From the NCBI GenBank assembly GCA_030062745.1, contig CP099839.1, positions 30,413,904 through 30,477,903 on the forward strand: 64,000 bases of DNA, in the 5' to 3' direction. Source of the stretch: Capitulum mitella. Taxonomy: Eukaryota; Arthropoda; Thecostraca; Pollicipedomorpha; Pollicipedidae. Below, one piece after another: positions 24,640 through 36,600 of the stretch. Position 1 is the stretch's first letter; each line of letters starts with the position of its first letter. The notes under the pieces were generated by a model. That model saw only the letters and a list, made by a program, of their open reading frames with translations. It was not told the origin of the DNA and did not search any database. Position numbers and translations under genes: made by a program.

Positions 24640-25720
24640 TCTGACCGGAGGCCGGACTGTTGAGCTCAGCTGTGGCTGGGGTTTCGTGGAGGTAGTCTGT
24701 TGATCCCAGCTGTGACGGCAGGATGGCCTGTTGACTTGTGCTCGAAGGCGGCTAGTCTATTGACCCCAGCTGTGACTGAAAACTGGTCTGTTGACCTCTG
24801 CTGATGACCCATGACATTAATGATTACGTTCCGGACCGGAGGAAGATAGGGTGGTCTGTTAGTCCCAGCTGTGACCGGGGGCTGGTCTGTTGACGTCTGC
24901 TGATGATCTATGACGCTAATGCTAACGCTATGACGAACTGAAGTTTATTTAGTTTATTTAGTTTATTTAGTTAACTAGTTTATTGGCCCCAGGTGTGACC
25001 TCAGGCTGCTCGGCTGACCTCCTCAGTGACCGGAGGAGGATGGAGGTGGTCTGTTGACCCCAGCTGTGGCCGGAGGCTGGTCTGTTGACCTCTACTGTGA
25101 CCGGAGGAGGATGGAGGTGGTCTGTTAACCCCAGCTGTGACCGTAAGCTAATATATTGACCCCAGGTGTGACTGGAGGCTGGTCTGTTTACCTCCTTAGT
25201 GATCGGAGGATGATGGTCCGTTATGGTCTTTTATGGTCTGTCTGAGGATGGAGAAAGCCTGTTAACCACAGCTGTGACCGGAGGCTAATCTGTTGACCCC
25301 AGGCGTGGCCGGAGGCTGGTCTGTTTACCTGCCCATTGACCGGAGGAGGTGGTCTGTTAACCTTAGATGTGACCGGAGGCTGGTCTGTTGACCTCTGCTG
25401 TGGCCGGAGGATGGAGGTGGTCTGTTAACCCCAGCTGTGACCAGAGGCTGGCCTGTTCACCTCTACTGTGATCGGAGGAGGATAGTGGTGGTCTGTTGAC
25501 CCCAGCTGTGACCGGAGGCTGGTCTGTTGACCTCTGCTGTGACCGGAGGAGGGTGGCGGTGCTCTGTTGACCCCAGCTGCAACTGGAGGCTAGTCTGTTA
25601 ACTCCAGGTGTGACCGGAGGCTGGTCTGTTCATCTCCTCAGTGACGGGAGGAGCATGAGATGATCTTTTGATCCCGGCTGTGACTGGCGATGTGACCGGG
25701 ACTGTGAGCGGGGCTGTGTC
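24640..25720 (+). repeat. Compound minisatellite, ~1.1 kb
   Basis: Many interleaved copies of CTGTTGACCCCAGCTGTGAC and CCGGAGGCTGGTCTGTTGAC, with variants such as ggaggaggatggaggtggtc. The basic step is about 31 bases, and higher-order units of about 70 appear where the two variants alternate. A short T-rich decamer repeat (tttatttagt, about 24942-24983) interrupts it. The array is upstream of the K2P gene. Confidence 0.85.
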
Positions 25721-25832
25721 CGGTGGCTGAGGGACGCGGAGCGTGGTCGCCGACCGCCGATGGCCTGATCACTCTAAACTCCAGCCCTGTGCCACGAAAA
25801 TGGGGTATCTCCAGATCCTGCCGTGATGAAAG

Positions 25833-27040
25833 TTTACCCCTATTCCCGGCATTTTGGCGGAATCCCTCCCCATCGGGTTATTTGCTTGCCAATTCCAGGA
25901 TTTTTGACGCAGCTTCACAAACCCTGGTGACTTTTCCTAGCTACTCCTTCTACGTACTGTGACAGAATTTTATAATTGTATCTTGCTCAGGGACGGAGCC
26001 AGGCAACGTTTTTGGGAAGCACCTCAGGTCATGTTTGGCCCTGTTGAGGGTAAAGGACTGCCAAAAATAGCGTTTTTGAGATGGGACCTAAAACGTGACA
26101 TGGATGTATAGGTCAAGAGTTGGGCAACACATAATTACAATTTTGTTCATCTGAGGTCACTTGACAAGGTAAGGTGAAGGTTAAATTTTAAAATTTGGTT
26201 TTGAAGCAAAAATTTTGGCGCTATTTTTTACATGACAAACTCGGAATATGCATGACGTAAAATGGGCCCTCTACTTGTGTACCGATATCCGATCTATAGG
26301 TCAGATCACGGAGCTATGACCTAAAATGTCCGTGGGCGTACCCTAGATCACTACAGCCGTAAAATGGAATTTTTGAAATAGAGTGAATTCAAATGTTTGG
26401 ATTCGTTTTCGGATGATATTCAATGCACACAAGATCATTCCAAGCGGCTCTAAGGTCACTGGTGGTCATTTAAGGTCAAAGTTCGTAAGTTGATCTGAGG
26501 AACATGTAACCATTGCAGGCCCCCATTTTTTCATGCCCCTGGCACCGCCTATGCTAATATTATACAAATATTGTAACACGATTTGTACTTCTTCAGCATA
26601 ACATGACTAGTAGAAGCCAAAACAAGTTCTTTTAACTTTTTCGTTTATTCAGTTTTTTTTTTAAAAAAACTAATCCTCCTATTTTCAGACCCTGTGAATG
26701 CCTATGAAACCTCTCAGAAGTTGAAATGTACAGACCAGTGGTAAAAGTCCCATCCATAATCTCCCCATTCATACCAGTTTCGTCAAAATCAGTCCATAAA
26801 CAACAGAGCTATAAGAAGCAAAAATATCCCCATTTTGACTTTTTTGCCCCCCCGTATCCAACCCTTTCGAAATTTTGGAAGCTTCTGTTTATAAAAATGT
26901 AGTTTACGTCATGGTAAATCAGTTGCCGTTTGTTGCGATGAAATCGGACGTGCAATTCTCGAGATCTCAGTTCTCGAATCCGCCCCTCCCCCCACGCTGG
27001 GAATCGGCCATACCGTCTAGCCCTCCGGGAATAGGGTTAC
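25833..27040 (-). mobile_element. TTAA-target (piggyBac-like) non-autonomous element, full length, inverted
   Basis: Same family as 8974-10192 but in reverse orientation. The left edge is TTTACCCCTATTCCCGG and the right edge CCGGGAATAGGGTTAC, about 1208 bp. The motif ggccataccgtctagccctc near the right edge is the complement of the opening of the + strand copies. The target duplication has one mutation on each side, so this is an older insertion than the one at 39129. Confidence 0.75.
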
Positions 27041-28619
27041 CACATGATGCCTATTAAAAGAAAATTCTCTTTCTGAAGCAACTAACTCAGGAAAGCAGAC
27101 CAGAAGCCTGAAAATCAGAAGCGATTTAACAACGCAACGATTTAACAACACACGGGAGTTGCCCAGAATTGTCATGGATGAATTTTTCATGCGCTTTTGC
27201 GGCACACAAAAAAACTCATCACGAAACTAAACTGAATATCGTTTCAAGTTAAATTCTGGTAAAGTAAGCAGATGGCAGAAAAATTCAAAAGCATTTGTAC
27301 TAAACGCTGCGATATGGGGCAACCTTATTTTCTGAAGGGGCAAACCCCTACCTTTCCCACCGTTACTGCAAGCAGTTACCTATCGCCTGGAGTATGGTTT
27401 TTATATGAACGATGGTACTTACCTCAGCAGCGACGTTGAAATAAAAAAGAAACGGAAACATCAGCAAAATGCAAGGACGGAATCTAATCCGTTCGGTGGC
27501 GCTGCTCACTCTCAAGCAGTAAAGAAGCAGAAAATGTTACATGCTCCTTTTGTGCGCGGACTACCAAACTTGCCATTCGTACCATGTATACCATGACCAG
27601 CTGATGCACTTTCCGGAGAAGTGCAGTCCGTGTGGCATAGGCAGTTAATCTCTCTCGCCGACGGCATCAACAATCCGAACATCAGCGGCAGGCGAAAAGA
27701 TCGGGAATAAATCATTCACCTGTTGGTTTTGAACACAATCAGAACCTCACCGATAACGCTGGTATTTCCGTTTCGCCTGGGACGCTGTCTGCCAGAGATT
27801 GTAGAATGGTGCAGAACGAGTTCACTGGTCCTCTCCTCACAAACAGAAAGATGTGTCCCTGTATCGAAGCCAGTGAAGCTATTTTTGGTCGAACATATGT
27901 TGTTGTAGGGGCTTTGTGCGTTTTTCTGTGGTTCTGCTGAGTCATGCTTATGCGCCTGTTTCCGCCCTTCGCGACAGATTCCACCTCAATGATGTTTTCA
28001 GAGTTAGGTTTGGTTGGTGCGAAAATGTTGTTGATTATGTTTTGGGGACTAGGATTTTTATTGAAAATATCTAACAACGTCCGAAAAATTAACTGCGCAA
28101 AAAAGACATGTCCTCAAGCCATTCGCTGATATGACTCAGCCCAGTCCTTCTGACAGAGTGCAGTGGCCCACGTGTATTTGTGACATCGTGCACAGCGGAT
28201 AACAGGGTACGGTAGTGTAAGACACAGGATAAATTATTCGTAGGAAATCGTTTTAAATTCCGTAAATATAGATTTTAAAGATGTACACAACAAATCGACT
28301 TCGAAGACCACAAACTACAACTGAACTATCTCAGCCCAGGCGTATGTTAAAGACGAAACATTTCCTTTATTTGTGGCGTTGTCCCTTGTGAGACGCCATG
28401 ATGTCAAGGAAAGCTATTACATGAGGGGATTCACGATTGAACCACTGAACAGAGATGAACTGTGTGCTGTTTTCAGTACCTCTTTTTCAGATAGGGCGGC
28501 CACCGTTGCCATCTGCGGCGGCTACAGCGTGACGGTTTCACCGTGACACTTGCACCGAATGTTTCCTGCCGGCAGCGGCTGGAAGCCATGACTATGACAG
28601 GGGCACGGGCCGTCGTCGA
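27041..28619. other. No gene seen
   Basis: Short frames only, no recognised motif. Confidence 0.5.
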
Positions 28620-28860
28620 GGGCCGGGCAGATGTGGGCCGGCCAGTGAAGCTGGCCGGTGCCCGCTGACCGGGTGGGCCGGCCAGTGAAGCTGGCTGGTA
28701 CCGGCTGACCGGGTGGGCCGGCCAATGAAGCTGGCTGGCACCGGCTGACCGGAATGGGTCCAGCCGGTGAAGCTGGTTGGTACCGGTTGACCGGAATGGG
28801 TCCGGCCAGTGAAACTGGCTGGTACTGGCTGACCGGAATGGGTCCGGCCGGCGACGTCCC
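28620..28860 (+). repeat. 40-42-bp minisatellite
   Basis: Six units of the form GGCCAGTGAAGCTGGCTGGT plus accggctgaccggg. The first spacings are 40 bases and the later ones 42 (28641, 28681, 28721, 28763, 28805, 28847). The two-base difference marks two sub-arrays with different unit length. Confidence 0.85.
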
Positions 28861-29133
28861 AGATTAAATGAGTTCAGTGCGGCAGCTGTGGTCTGGGGCC
28901 CGTCCGACCTCAAGCGAGGCCCCGCGACCCACTGGCCCGTCGTCATCAAACGGTGCTGCAAAAGGGATCAATCGTGCGCCAGGGTTTAAAATCCCTAGGA
29001 GCTTTAGCTTAATGTGTGGGAACAGGTAGAACTTTATAAAATCTACCAGCAGACTTGCAATTTTTTTTGTGTGGCCTAACTCAAGGTTTGTGAGACGACT
29101 GAGGATAATATCAAGCTTCGGAGAGTTTTCAGC

Positions 29134-29280
29134 TTAACACTATTCCGTGCGGGGAGTAAATTCTGCTCCCCTTCGGTTTTTTGCTCGCCATTCCCGGCCG
29201 TTTGGAAATTGCTTCATGAAACTTGGCGACTTTTAAGTACCGTTTCCACGTGTCACAAAGTTACCTCTTCCAGAAGTGGT
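29134..29280 (-). mobile_element. Truncated TTAA-type element end
   Basis: TTAACACTATTCCGTGCGGG is followed by gattttgc-like and ccattcccggc sequence and aacttggcgacttttaag. This matches the right-hand end of the family in reverse orientation for about 150 bases, then homology stops. Confidence 0.5.
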
Positions 29281-32200
29281 TCAGAACACACTTTTGGAAC
29301 GTATCTTTGATCAATATCGCGTTTTCTGGGGATCGCGCACTTCGACGTGATCATGTACAGTTTTGATGTCCATTATAATGTCACTGACAGTTCAGATGGT
29401 CAAAATATTTGAAACCATCACACGTTGAAGTATTTTTAAGAATAAGTGATGATCATTGTTGGATCCAGGAGCATGCAAAAGGGTTTATTAATATTTCCCT
29501 TTTCCTCAGACTTTATGACTCATCGTAGGAAGAAAAAATCGAGGTCTCATATAATGCCAGGGACGTCTCTAGGCATTGGTTTTAGGGTACACGTCAGTGG
29601 GCCTAAAAGACATTTTATCTCTGTGATTGGTTTTGTGAATTCCACATGTATTACGATCAAATGCTTTATATTTCAATAAAAACAAAAATCAGAGGCGGCT
29701 CCAGGGTGATATAAAAGGGGTATGCCATTATTTCTTGTTGCTTGGAATTATGACTCAATTGACGAAATAAAGCACAGGTATCACCATGTCATTAGTTATC
29801 GACCCCTTTTTTCTGGTGCCAGAATCCGCTTATGAGCACTTGGAATGCGTACATAATATAGCATGTGTCACATACGGAAAAATTTTCTTGACACACATAA
29901 TCTCACTAGATTCAAAAATATGACCAAAATTTTCCATCTTCCCAAAATACCCCTTTTTATATGCCCTGGTTACGCGCATGATTCTGTTATTTCAAAATGC
30001 GATACGCTTGTAATCTCAAAATCCGGACTTCATGCACATCATAAAATGATATGTGCAATGTGTTTGAATATGATAGCCAGTTACCAATAGTTCACCATCT
30101 ACAAAGGTACCCCGCTTTTTCCGGCAACTGGATCCGCCTTTGGACATTTGTGATGCGTATGTGTTATGGCATGTGACACATGTGGAGGAAATGTTTTCGA
30201 ATGCAGACAAGCTCGCTACTCTCAAAATATGTTGTAAAACAAATTTCGGCGCGATTTACCGGTGGCCAATTTTCCCGGAAATGGCTAGTGATATATTGTA
30301 TTGCATGCCAGGTTCATGGGTGGATTGCAGGATAAACACGTCCTTGATGGAGGGTAATTACGCAGCTGATTTATATGGAGCAAAACGTCGCTACGTACGT
30401 ACGTAGGCAATTTCAAATTAACCTTACATCTGTTTAGAACTCATGAAGTAAATGTTAAGCTCCTGGTGATACGAATTCCAATTGTCATTCTGATCACGGT
30501 CAGGCAGTTACTGATTTGGACACGAACGCGCGGCTTAATTTATCTGTGCAACATTTTTGGTATTGCGTGATTATACGACGAGACATTACACCGTGTGCAA
30601 TGTACATCACATACTTCCTGAAGAATACGATGTTTAACTAAGTTGAACCGGAGACTTAGCATAAGAGCTGCTTAAACAACAGTTCCAGAGAAAGCATGTC
30701 CAATGACATCTCAGTTCATGCCGTCAAGCCTCAAAATCACAGCAAACGCAGAATGCAGGATATCAGCAGGAGTTCCTCTTTGCACAAAACCCACGGCATA
30801 CGACTGATTACGTCTTGATTTCATTCGTATCGCTCCAAGATAAAAAGGCCGGTATCTTTGTTGTATGACTTCATGGATTTCGTCGTGTGAAAGTTCTACT
30901 CCTTTTCTCTTTGGTATGCCTTCTGTCTCACCGGTCATGCGTCGTTCATCCAAACAGGCAACGCTTTTATGGATTAAAGTCGCTTCACTTAAGGCGATGG
31001 ATACTCGACCGTTATGTCGAAGCACTAAAAACCAAACGCTGTTTTCTGAACAAGCATTCGGGCGGGATCGTGGATGCGCTCACATTGAACGAGGGTAAGC
31101 GTGGCTCTTGCGGACGATGTGTGAGATGCAGCAAATGAAATAATTTGACATTCATTGTGGTCTTTTCGGCCGACAGCCGCCTCGGAAACATGCACATTGC
31201 AGATCATCGTCTTAGGTGGCACCCAATGTCATTGGCTTCGGTTTGCATGATTTAAAATGTTTAAATGGACTTCTGTTGTGAAAGGTATATTTTATTGAAA
31301 ATTACGATTCTGACAGTCTTTGGTAGATTGAGTACGAATATGTCATTGGTTGATATACCTTCACTTTGGCTGTACAAATTTCAAGGTTAAAGGGAAGCAG
31401 AGGATATGTTTAGGACATAGCAACACCAGCTTTCATTTTGTCCACACCGATTTTCTGTTAACTTTACAACGATATATGCTTACTACACTATGTGATGGCT
31501 ATGTTTTGTAAGTTGTTGGTGGTAGTCCATGGTGTTGTTATTGCAGCGCAAGCCGATGTTTAGACCCATGCCATTCGTTTCCCCAATGGAACCGGAATAT
31601 GAAGACTGCCAGGCCACCGTGCTTGCGTCCATGGTTTCTGCGAACTCCATCCGATATCCGCCATACAGTTTTGCGCACACCAGTACTCATGCATGCGGAT
31701 TTTTTTCTCTATCTAGCATCTTTCTTTTGTCTAGCATTTTTCTATCTAGCATCAGATATTTAGCAAACGGTCACTTTAAGACGAACTAATTTTGAAACAT
31801 GTCTCTCCGTATTCAGAGCTGCAATTGGTTACCACTCATGAACAATGACACTTGGAAAGATAACATCCGCTTCTTTGTTCGGGCTGCCCCATCTACGCCC
31901 AAAACACATGTGACGTCATTTTTTAGCTTGCCATGAGGCAGTGTTTTTAGGAGACTGAATTTCAGACCTAAATAAAATAGATGAGATGACTTGGGAAAAA
32001 CTAGCAAATCCGAAATTAAATATGACGTACACTGACAGTTTGTTATTGGACCAAATAATGCCGGAAGTTTCTCGCAAAGGAAATGGACTCTGTCTTGAAA
32101 TTGCCCACACATTTCCAGAACGCATGTGTTATTCCGTAAGAGAATGAAACTACTTTTTCCTCAGCTGAAATCTGAATTCCACGGCTTCCAGCAGGGAGCA

Positions 32201-33159
32201 AGTGTTCCTGAGAATAATTCCAGCCGTGCCCACGGCGGGCATTACGAATTCGGTCCGGCCAGTTGGCTGCGGCGGCACGGTTCTACCATAAAACTACCAT
32301 AGTGACACACACCGCAGGGGCTAAGGCCAGGCCAGCTTTGCCAGAAGTGCAACTTGGTCAGCCGCTTCGGAATGGCTTAAGTTTTTACAACGTGACAGCT
32401 GTCCTGAATGCGGTGAAATCAGGCAGTCTGAGAGTGGTCCTTGGAAGCTGTCCAAAGGCTTAAGCTGAAGCCGATTTAGTGGTATGTCATCCGGCCCACT
32501 AGGAGGCGCGGGACAATGGATCCGGTCATTCGTGGCTCGTGTTAATCGGTTAATCATTCGCCTCATTCTCTAGGAGCCAACCTGCAACTGCTTATGATGG
32601 CAAGGTTATGTGATGATAATCGACCCATCACCGTGCTATTCAGTGATCTGCCTGTCAGTGGCCAAACGAACTGATTTACCAGTAGCAATTCACTCACGTT
32701 TGACCCTGGGTCCATGAAAGAGATCTCCACAAATGGGATGTCCTGGTCAAGAGGTCTGGATGATTTGGAAAGCCGTAAAATCATTGAGAGACCCCTGTTG
32801 GCTGGTTTTGAATGGGCGACCCTGGGTCCCTTTTACGCTGGCAACTGGCACCCTAAAGACAACAATTAAAGCAAGCATCTGTGTTAACATATTATGGGTA
32901 ATAACATAACTGTGTTGCCTAAACGTAATAAATGTTCAAACATAATTGTGTGTAATACTGTATTAAAAAGAGACAAAACTAGCCTGGCATCATGCCAAGC
33001 TACAACCGCCATTGTGGTACCATTGTGGTACTACCACCATTGTGTTTGTAAGCACTATAGTTGTGAATCTTATCTGGCCAAAGCTCTTCACCCCGTAATC
33101 ATGTTTCTAAGAAGGCTAAAAGGTTATAAAAAAAATCACACAGAAGCCTTATCTCAGCC
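29281..33159. other. Upstream region without recognised genes
   Basis: 29440-30240 contains loosely repeated themes (atgactca, aaaggggtat, gcatgtg-cacat), suggesting an old tandem or foldback repeat. A 104-codon minus frame (30711-31025, beginning at a GTG) has no identifiable domain. Nothing else stands out before the CpG-rich flank of the K2P gene. Confidence 0.4.
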
Positions 33160-33524
33160 TTGCCTCAGCCCAGTTTACACGACCAAGGCCAGCCGGGCTC
33201 ACCGTCCAGGTGCGGTGTGTTCGGCGCGGCCGCCCCAGAACTGCCGTGGGAAATCGATGTCGGTTCCGGCGTCAGCACAGCTGTCGGGTGTCGGACGGAC
33301 CGGCCGGAATCGACGGAGACGAGTCTGTCTCGCCTCTTCCTCGCTTCTGAGTCCTGCCGGCCGGCCGGCGCCAAGCGGCGGCTCGTGCCGCGCCCGTCCT
33401 CAGGTCCCCCGTGTCGGCAGGACGTCTGGCAAAGAACGAGCGGTGACTTAGTGACTGTGCGCTGGTCGTGCCGACAGGGTCACCTCGGCGCCAGCGCCCG
33501 CCGCCCAGAAACGATGACGTCACC
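33160..33524 (+). promoter_or_regulatory. CpG-rich 5' flank or untranslated leader of the K2P gene
   Basis: About 360 bases of GC-rich, CpG-rich sequence lead directly into exon 1, whereas the sequence upstream of 33160 is AT-richer. It may hold the transcription start and 5' UTR. I see no TATA box at a convincing distance and cannot place a start site. It could instead be a coding or noncoding extension of exon 1; the frame of exon 1 stays open back to at least 33468. Confidence 0.35.
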
Positions 33525-33680
33525 ATGGGCGAGAGGAGCAGCGAGCAGCACGCGCGGGTCAGCGTCACGTTCGTCAGCGCGCCGTCGTCGTGGAAGAAGG
33601 CGCGGGACCGATTGCGGAAGGCCAGCAGCCACTTGGGCCTGATCCTGGTGCTGGTGGTGTACACGGCTGGCGGCGCCAAG
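33525..33680 (+). CDS. K2P channel exon 1 (N-terminus and most of TM1)
   Basis: 52 codons from an ATG in good Kozak context (caccATGg) to AAG|gtaacg, phase 0. The peptide starts MGERSSEQ, has a basic stretch SWKKARDRLRK (residues 22-32) just before the membrane as in many K2P N-termini, and enters TM1 at about residue 37. An in-frame ATG at 33468 would add 19 residues rich in Pro and Arg. I prefer 33525 because of its context and because K2P N-termini are usually short. A further ATG at 33514 is out of frame. GC is very high, like exons 2 and 3. Confidence 0.82.
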
Positions 33681-36600
33681 GTAACGGGGCTGCTGCGGAT
33701 CGACGGATGGTCAGAGGCCGGGAGTTCCGCAGATTGTGACACTGGAGTGCATCGCACTATGCTAGTTTAATGGCCGTTGTGTGTTGTATTTTAATGGCTC
33801 ATCGTCGTATTCTAGTTTAAATGTTACCACGGATTACGCCCGGGGCAAGACGCGGACGGTCGTCAAAGCGCATGTGGGGGAAGAGTTATATTAACTGCGA
33901 GCAGAGTACGTCATCTTTGTCCCGCGCTTCTTTGTGGTCCGATCAGAGCAACAATAGCAAGTGAGTGGTCGGTTGGTTATTTTGGTGGAGGCTTATGACC
34001 TGTCGGGTCTGATTTCAGTGCTGTTTGACTGAGGTCAATGGCTAGATGTGGGGTATCGCTGTAGTCAACTGGAACGTAACCAGACCCGCTGTCGTGATTC
34101 TGACTATCTTTGCCGTTGTGGTACAAGCGATTCTGTGCGCCATATACTACAGAAGCGACACATCTGCATGATTATCTCCTTCATTAGTGATTCATTGTTT
34201 GGAGAGGCGTACCTCGGGAGCCTTTATGCACCATTGCCCTGATTATACTAAGTAAGGTATCGTTCCGAAGTGCCTAACACTATCAGTTTTCTGTTATTTC
34301 TTATGTGTCTCTTTTACGGATAAAAAGCATGACTGGTAAATGTGACGTTGTTCGACTTTTCACGCCGAAAAGGCATCCGATGACATTTGCCACAGCGCCA
34401 ACGTTACCCACAGCCTCACCTATTTATTCACCAAAACGCAGTGCTGCTATACCGTTAGGCTACCGTAATTCGTATATTCAACTGTCTGCCCATGCCTAAT
34501 TCCCGCCTTTGCGACCGGTCCTGCAGCTCGCGGCCATGCCCCTGGCCATGCCTGCCTGGCGGAACGGCGTATCTTTTGGGGGGCTCCGGTTCGGCGTTAG
34601 CCAAGCAGTGCCAACGCGCCTGTCGTTTCGACTACCAGTACGAGTTTGTTTTGTCTATCGTAATGCCCATACCCTCCGTCTGCCACAAATGCACACGTTA
34701 CCGCCGTCAGCCTCTGATGGCTGGCCTCGGGCACGTCAGTTCCCCTGAAGCCTGTGGGGCCCTTCGCACTGTAGCGGTGATGCTCGTGGTTCGGCGTCAG
34801 CTAAGTTTACAGATGCAAAGCTTCGTGTTTAATTCATGGCTATCATCCATGCTCCTTAAAGTGTCGCATGTCAGTGACAGGTCGGAGAACTTCATCCAAA
34901 CAACCAAATCAGGCAGCTGGCTACAGGAATGCAAACGTTGGAAGGACATTAAAAATACTAAAGCAGTTGTAAAATATAAATTATCATGTCGTGGACCCTA
35001 CATGACGCGATTGCACAGGCGCAGGCGGGGTTTTCTTATGGGAGGGGGGGGGGAGCTCAGTGTGAATTGAAATCATACGAAAACCACCTGATGGGAAGAC
35101 AATGTGCAGTGGTTTTCACAAAAAAATGCGGGCCCAAGGGGGACCCGGGCTCCTTCTTTAGCTGCGCCGATGCGCGATTCCTAGAGAAGGGTAAAGAGCC
35201 TACGTCAGACAAGTGGCAAAAAAGGTGAACAGTTTCTGAAATTGCTCGTAGTGTAAGCAAATGCAGGGGGTAAATAAGCGTTGGATATTCCAGTAGCGAG
35301 CTGTGTGTAACGGCTAATGCAGAGGACAGAGATGCACAAAATGTCAAAAACACCACCTACAACAGCTTAAAACCTCAGATCTGCCACACTTCCAGTTGGG
35401 CCATATTTCATCATACTAATCGAAATGATACATTAATCGCCTCCTTGCAGGGCCAGTGCATGGAGGCGCCAGCATTTTTACAGCGGCTTCTTATATTGCA
35501 TGCCTGACGTTTGTATTTTACTGAAATAATGATTATCTGTGACGCGTCAGCTATAATTTTAGCTAATGTCTGTTACCCGAGATGTTAGGCAGGTTGGCAG
35601 ATTTGTGCACCTCAGGCAGAGGACTTCATTTGTGGACTGTGGTGTTTTTATAAGGTTTGGATCACGCATTCCGTGAAAAATGCGTAAACGTGTGGCTTCT
35701 CTTCGCGATGCTCTGTCTCATCCCTTGAACAAAGGCATGGTGCTTGAAACGGATGCACAACATTCATGAAATGAATCTTGAAGCTTGATAAACTTTATTC
35801 CCGGGTGGCTAGTCGGTATGGCCGATTCCCGGCCGAGGGGGGGGGGCGGATTTGGCCCCCCTAAGATCTCGAGAACTACACATCCGATTTCATCGCAACA
35901 GACGGCAATCGATTTGAAATCACGTAAACTACATTTTCTAAAAAAAGGAAATTTTCAAAGCTTTGAGAGGGGTTGATACAGGGGGCAAAAATGTCAAACT
36001 GGGGAGTATTTTCGGCCTTGTTATAACTCCGTTGCTTATAGGCCGATTTCGATAAAATTAACATGATTCGAGAGATCATGGATGGGACTTTTACCATTGA
36101 TATACACATGTGAAATTTTGAGAAAGTTCATTGGCACTCACAGGGTTTCAAAAAGAGGAGGATTAGTTTTTGAACAGCTGAATGAACAGAAAAGGCAAAA
36201 GCGCTTTTTTGGTTTCTGCTAGTCATGTTATGCTAAAGAAGTACAAATGGTATTATGATGTTAGTATAATGTTAACATAGGCGGTATCAGGGACATGAAA
36301 AAGGGGAACCACCATGGTCACATGTTCTTCAGATCAACTCGTGACCTTTGGCCTTAAATGACCTCCAGTCACCTTGGAGCCACTTGGAATGATTTTGTGT
36401 GCAGTTAAGATTATCTGAAAACGTTTTGAATAATTTGAATTCACTCTGTTTTACAAATTTCATTTTACGGCTATTGTGATATTGGGTACGCGCACTGACA
36501 TTTTAGGTCATAGCTCCGTGACCCGACCTGATATCAAGGTGAAACTTAATAAACAAGTGAAGAGCGAAATAGAATTTCTAGATTTTGTCACAGTACGTAG

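Noticed and set aside
30711-31025. 104-codon minus frame with a plausible-looking peptide
   Set aside because: Starts at GTG directly after a stop, no intron signals, and any family resemblance I considered was too weak to name.
34492-35070. 192-codon + strand frame in intron 1
   Set aside because: Cys/Arg-rich with no domain; no splice sites linking it in phase to exon 1 or exon 2 were evident.
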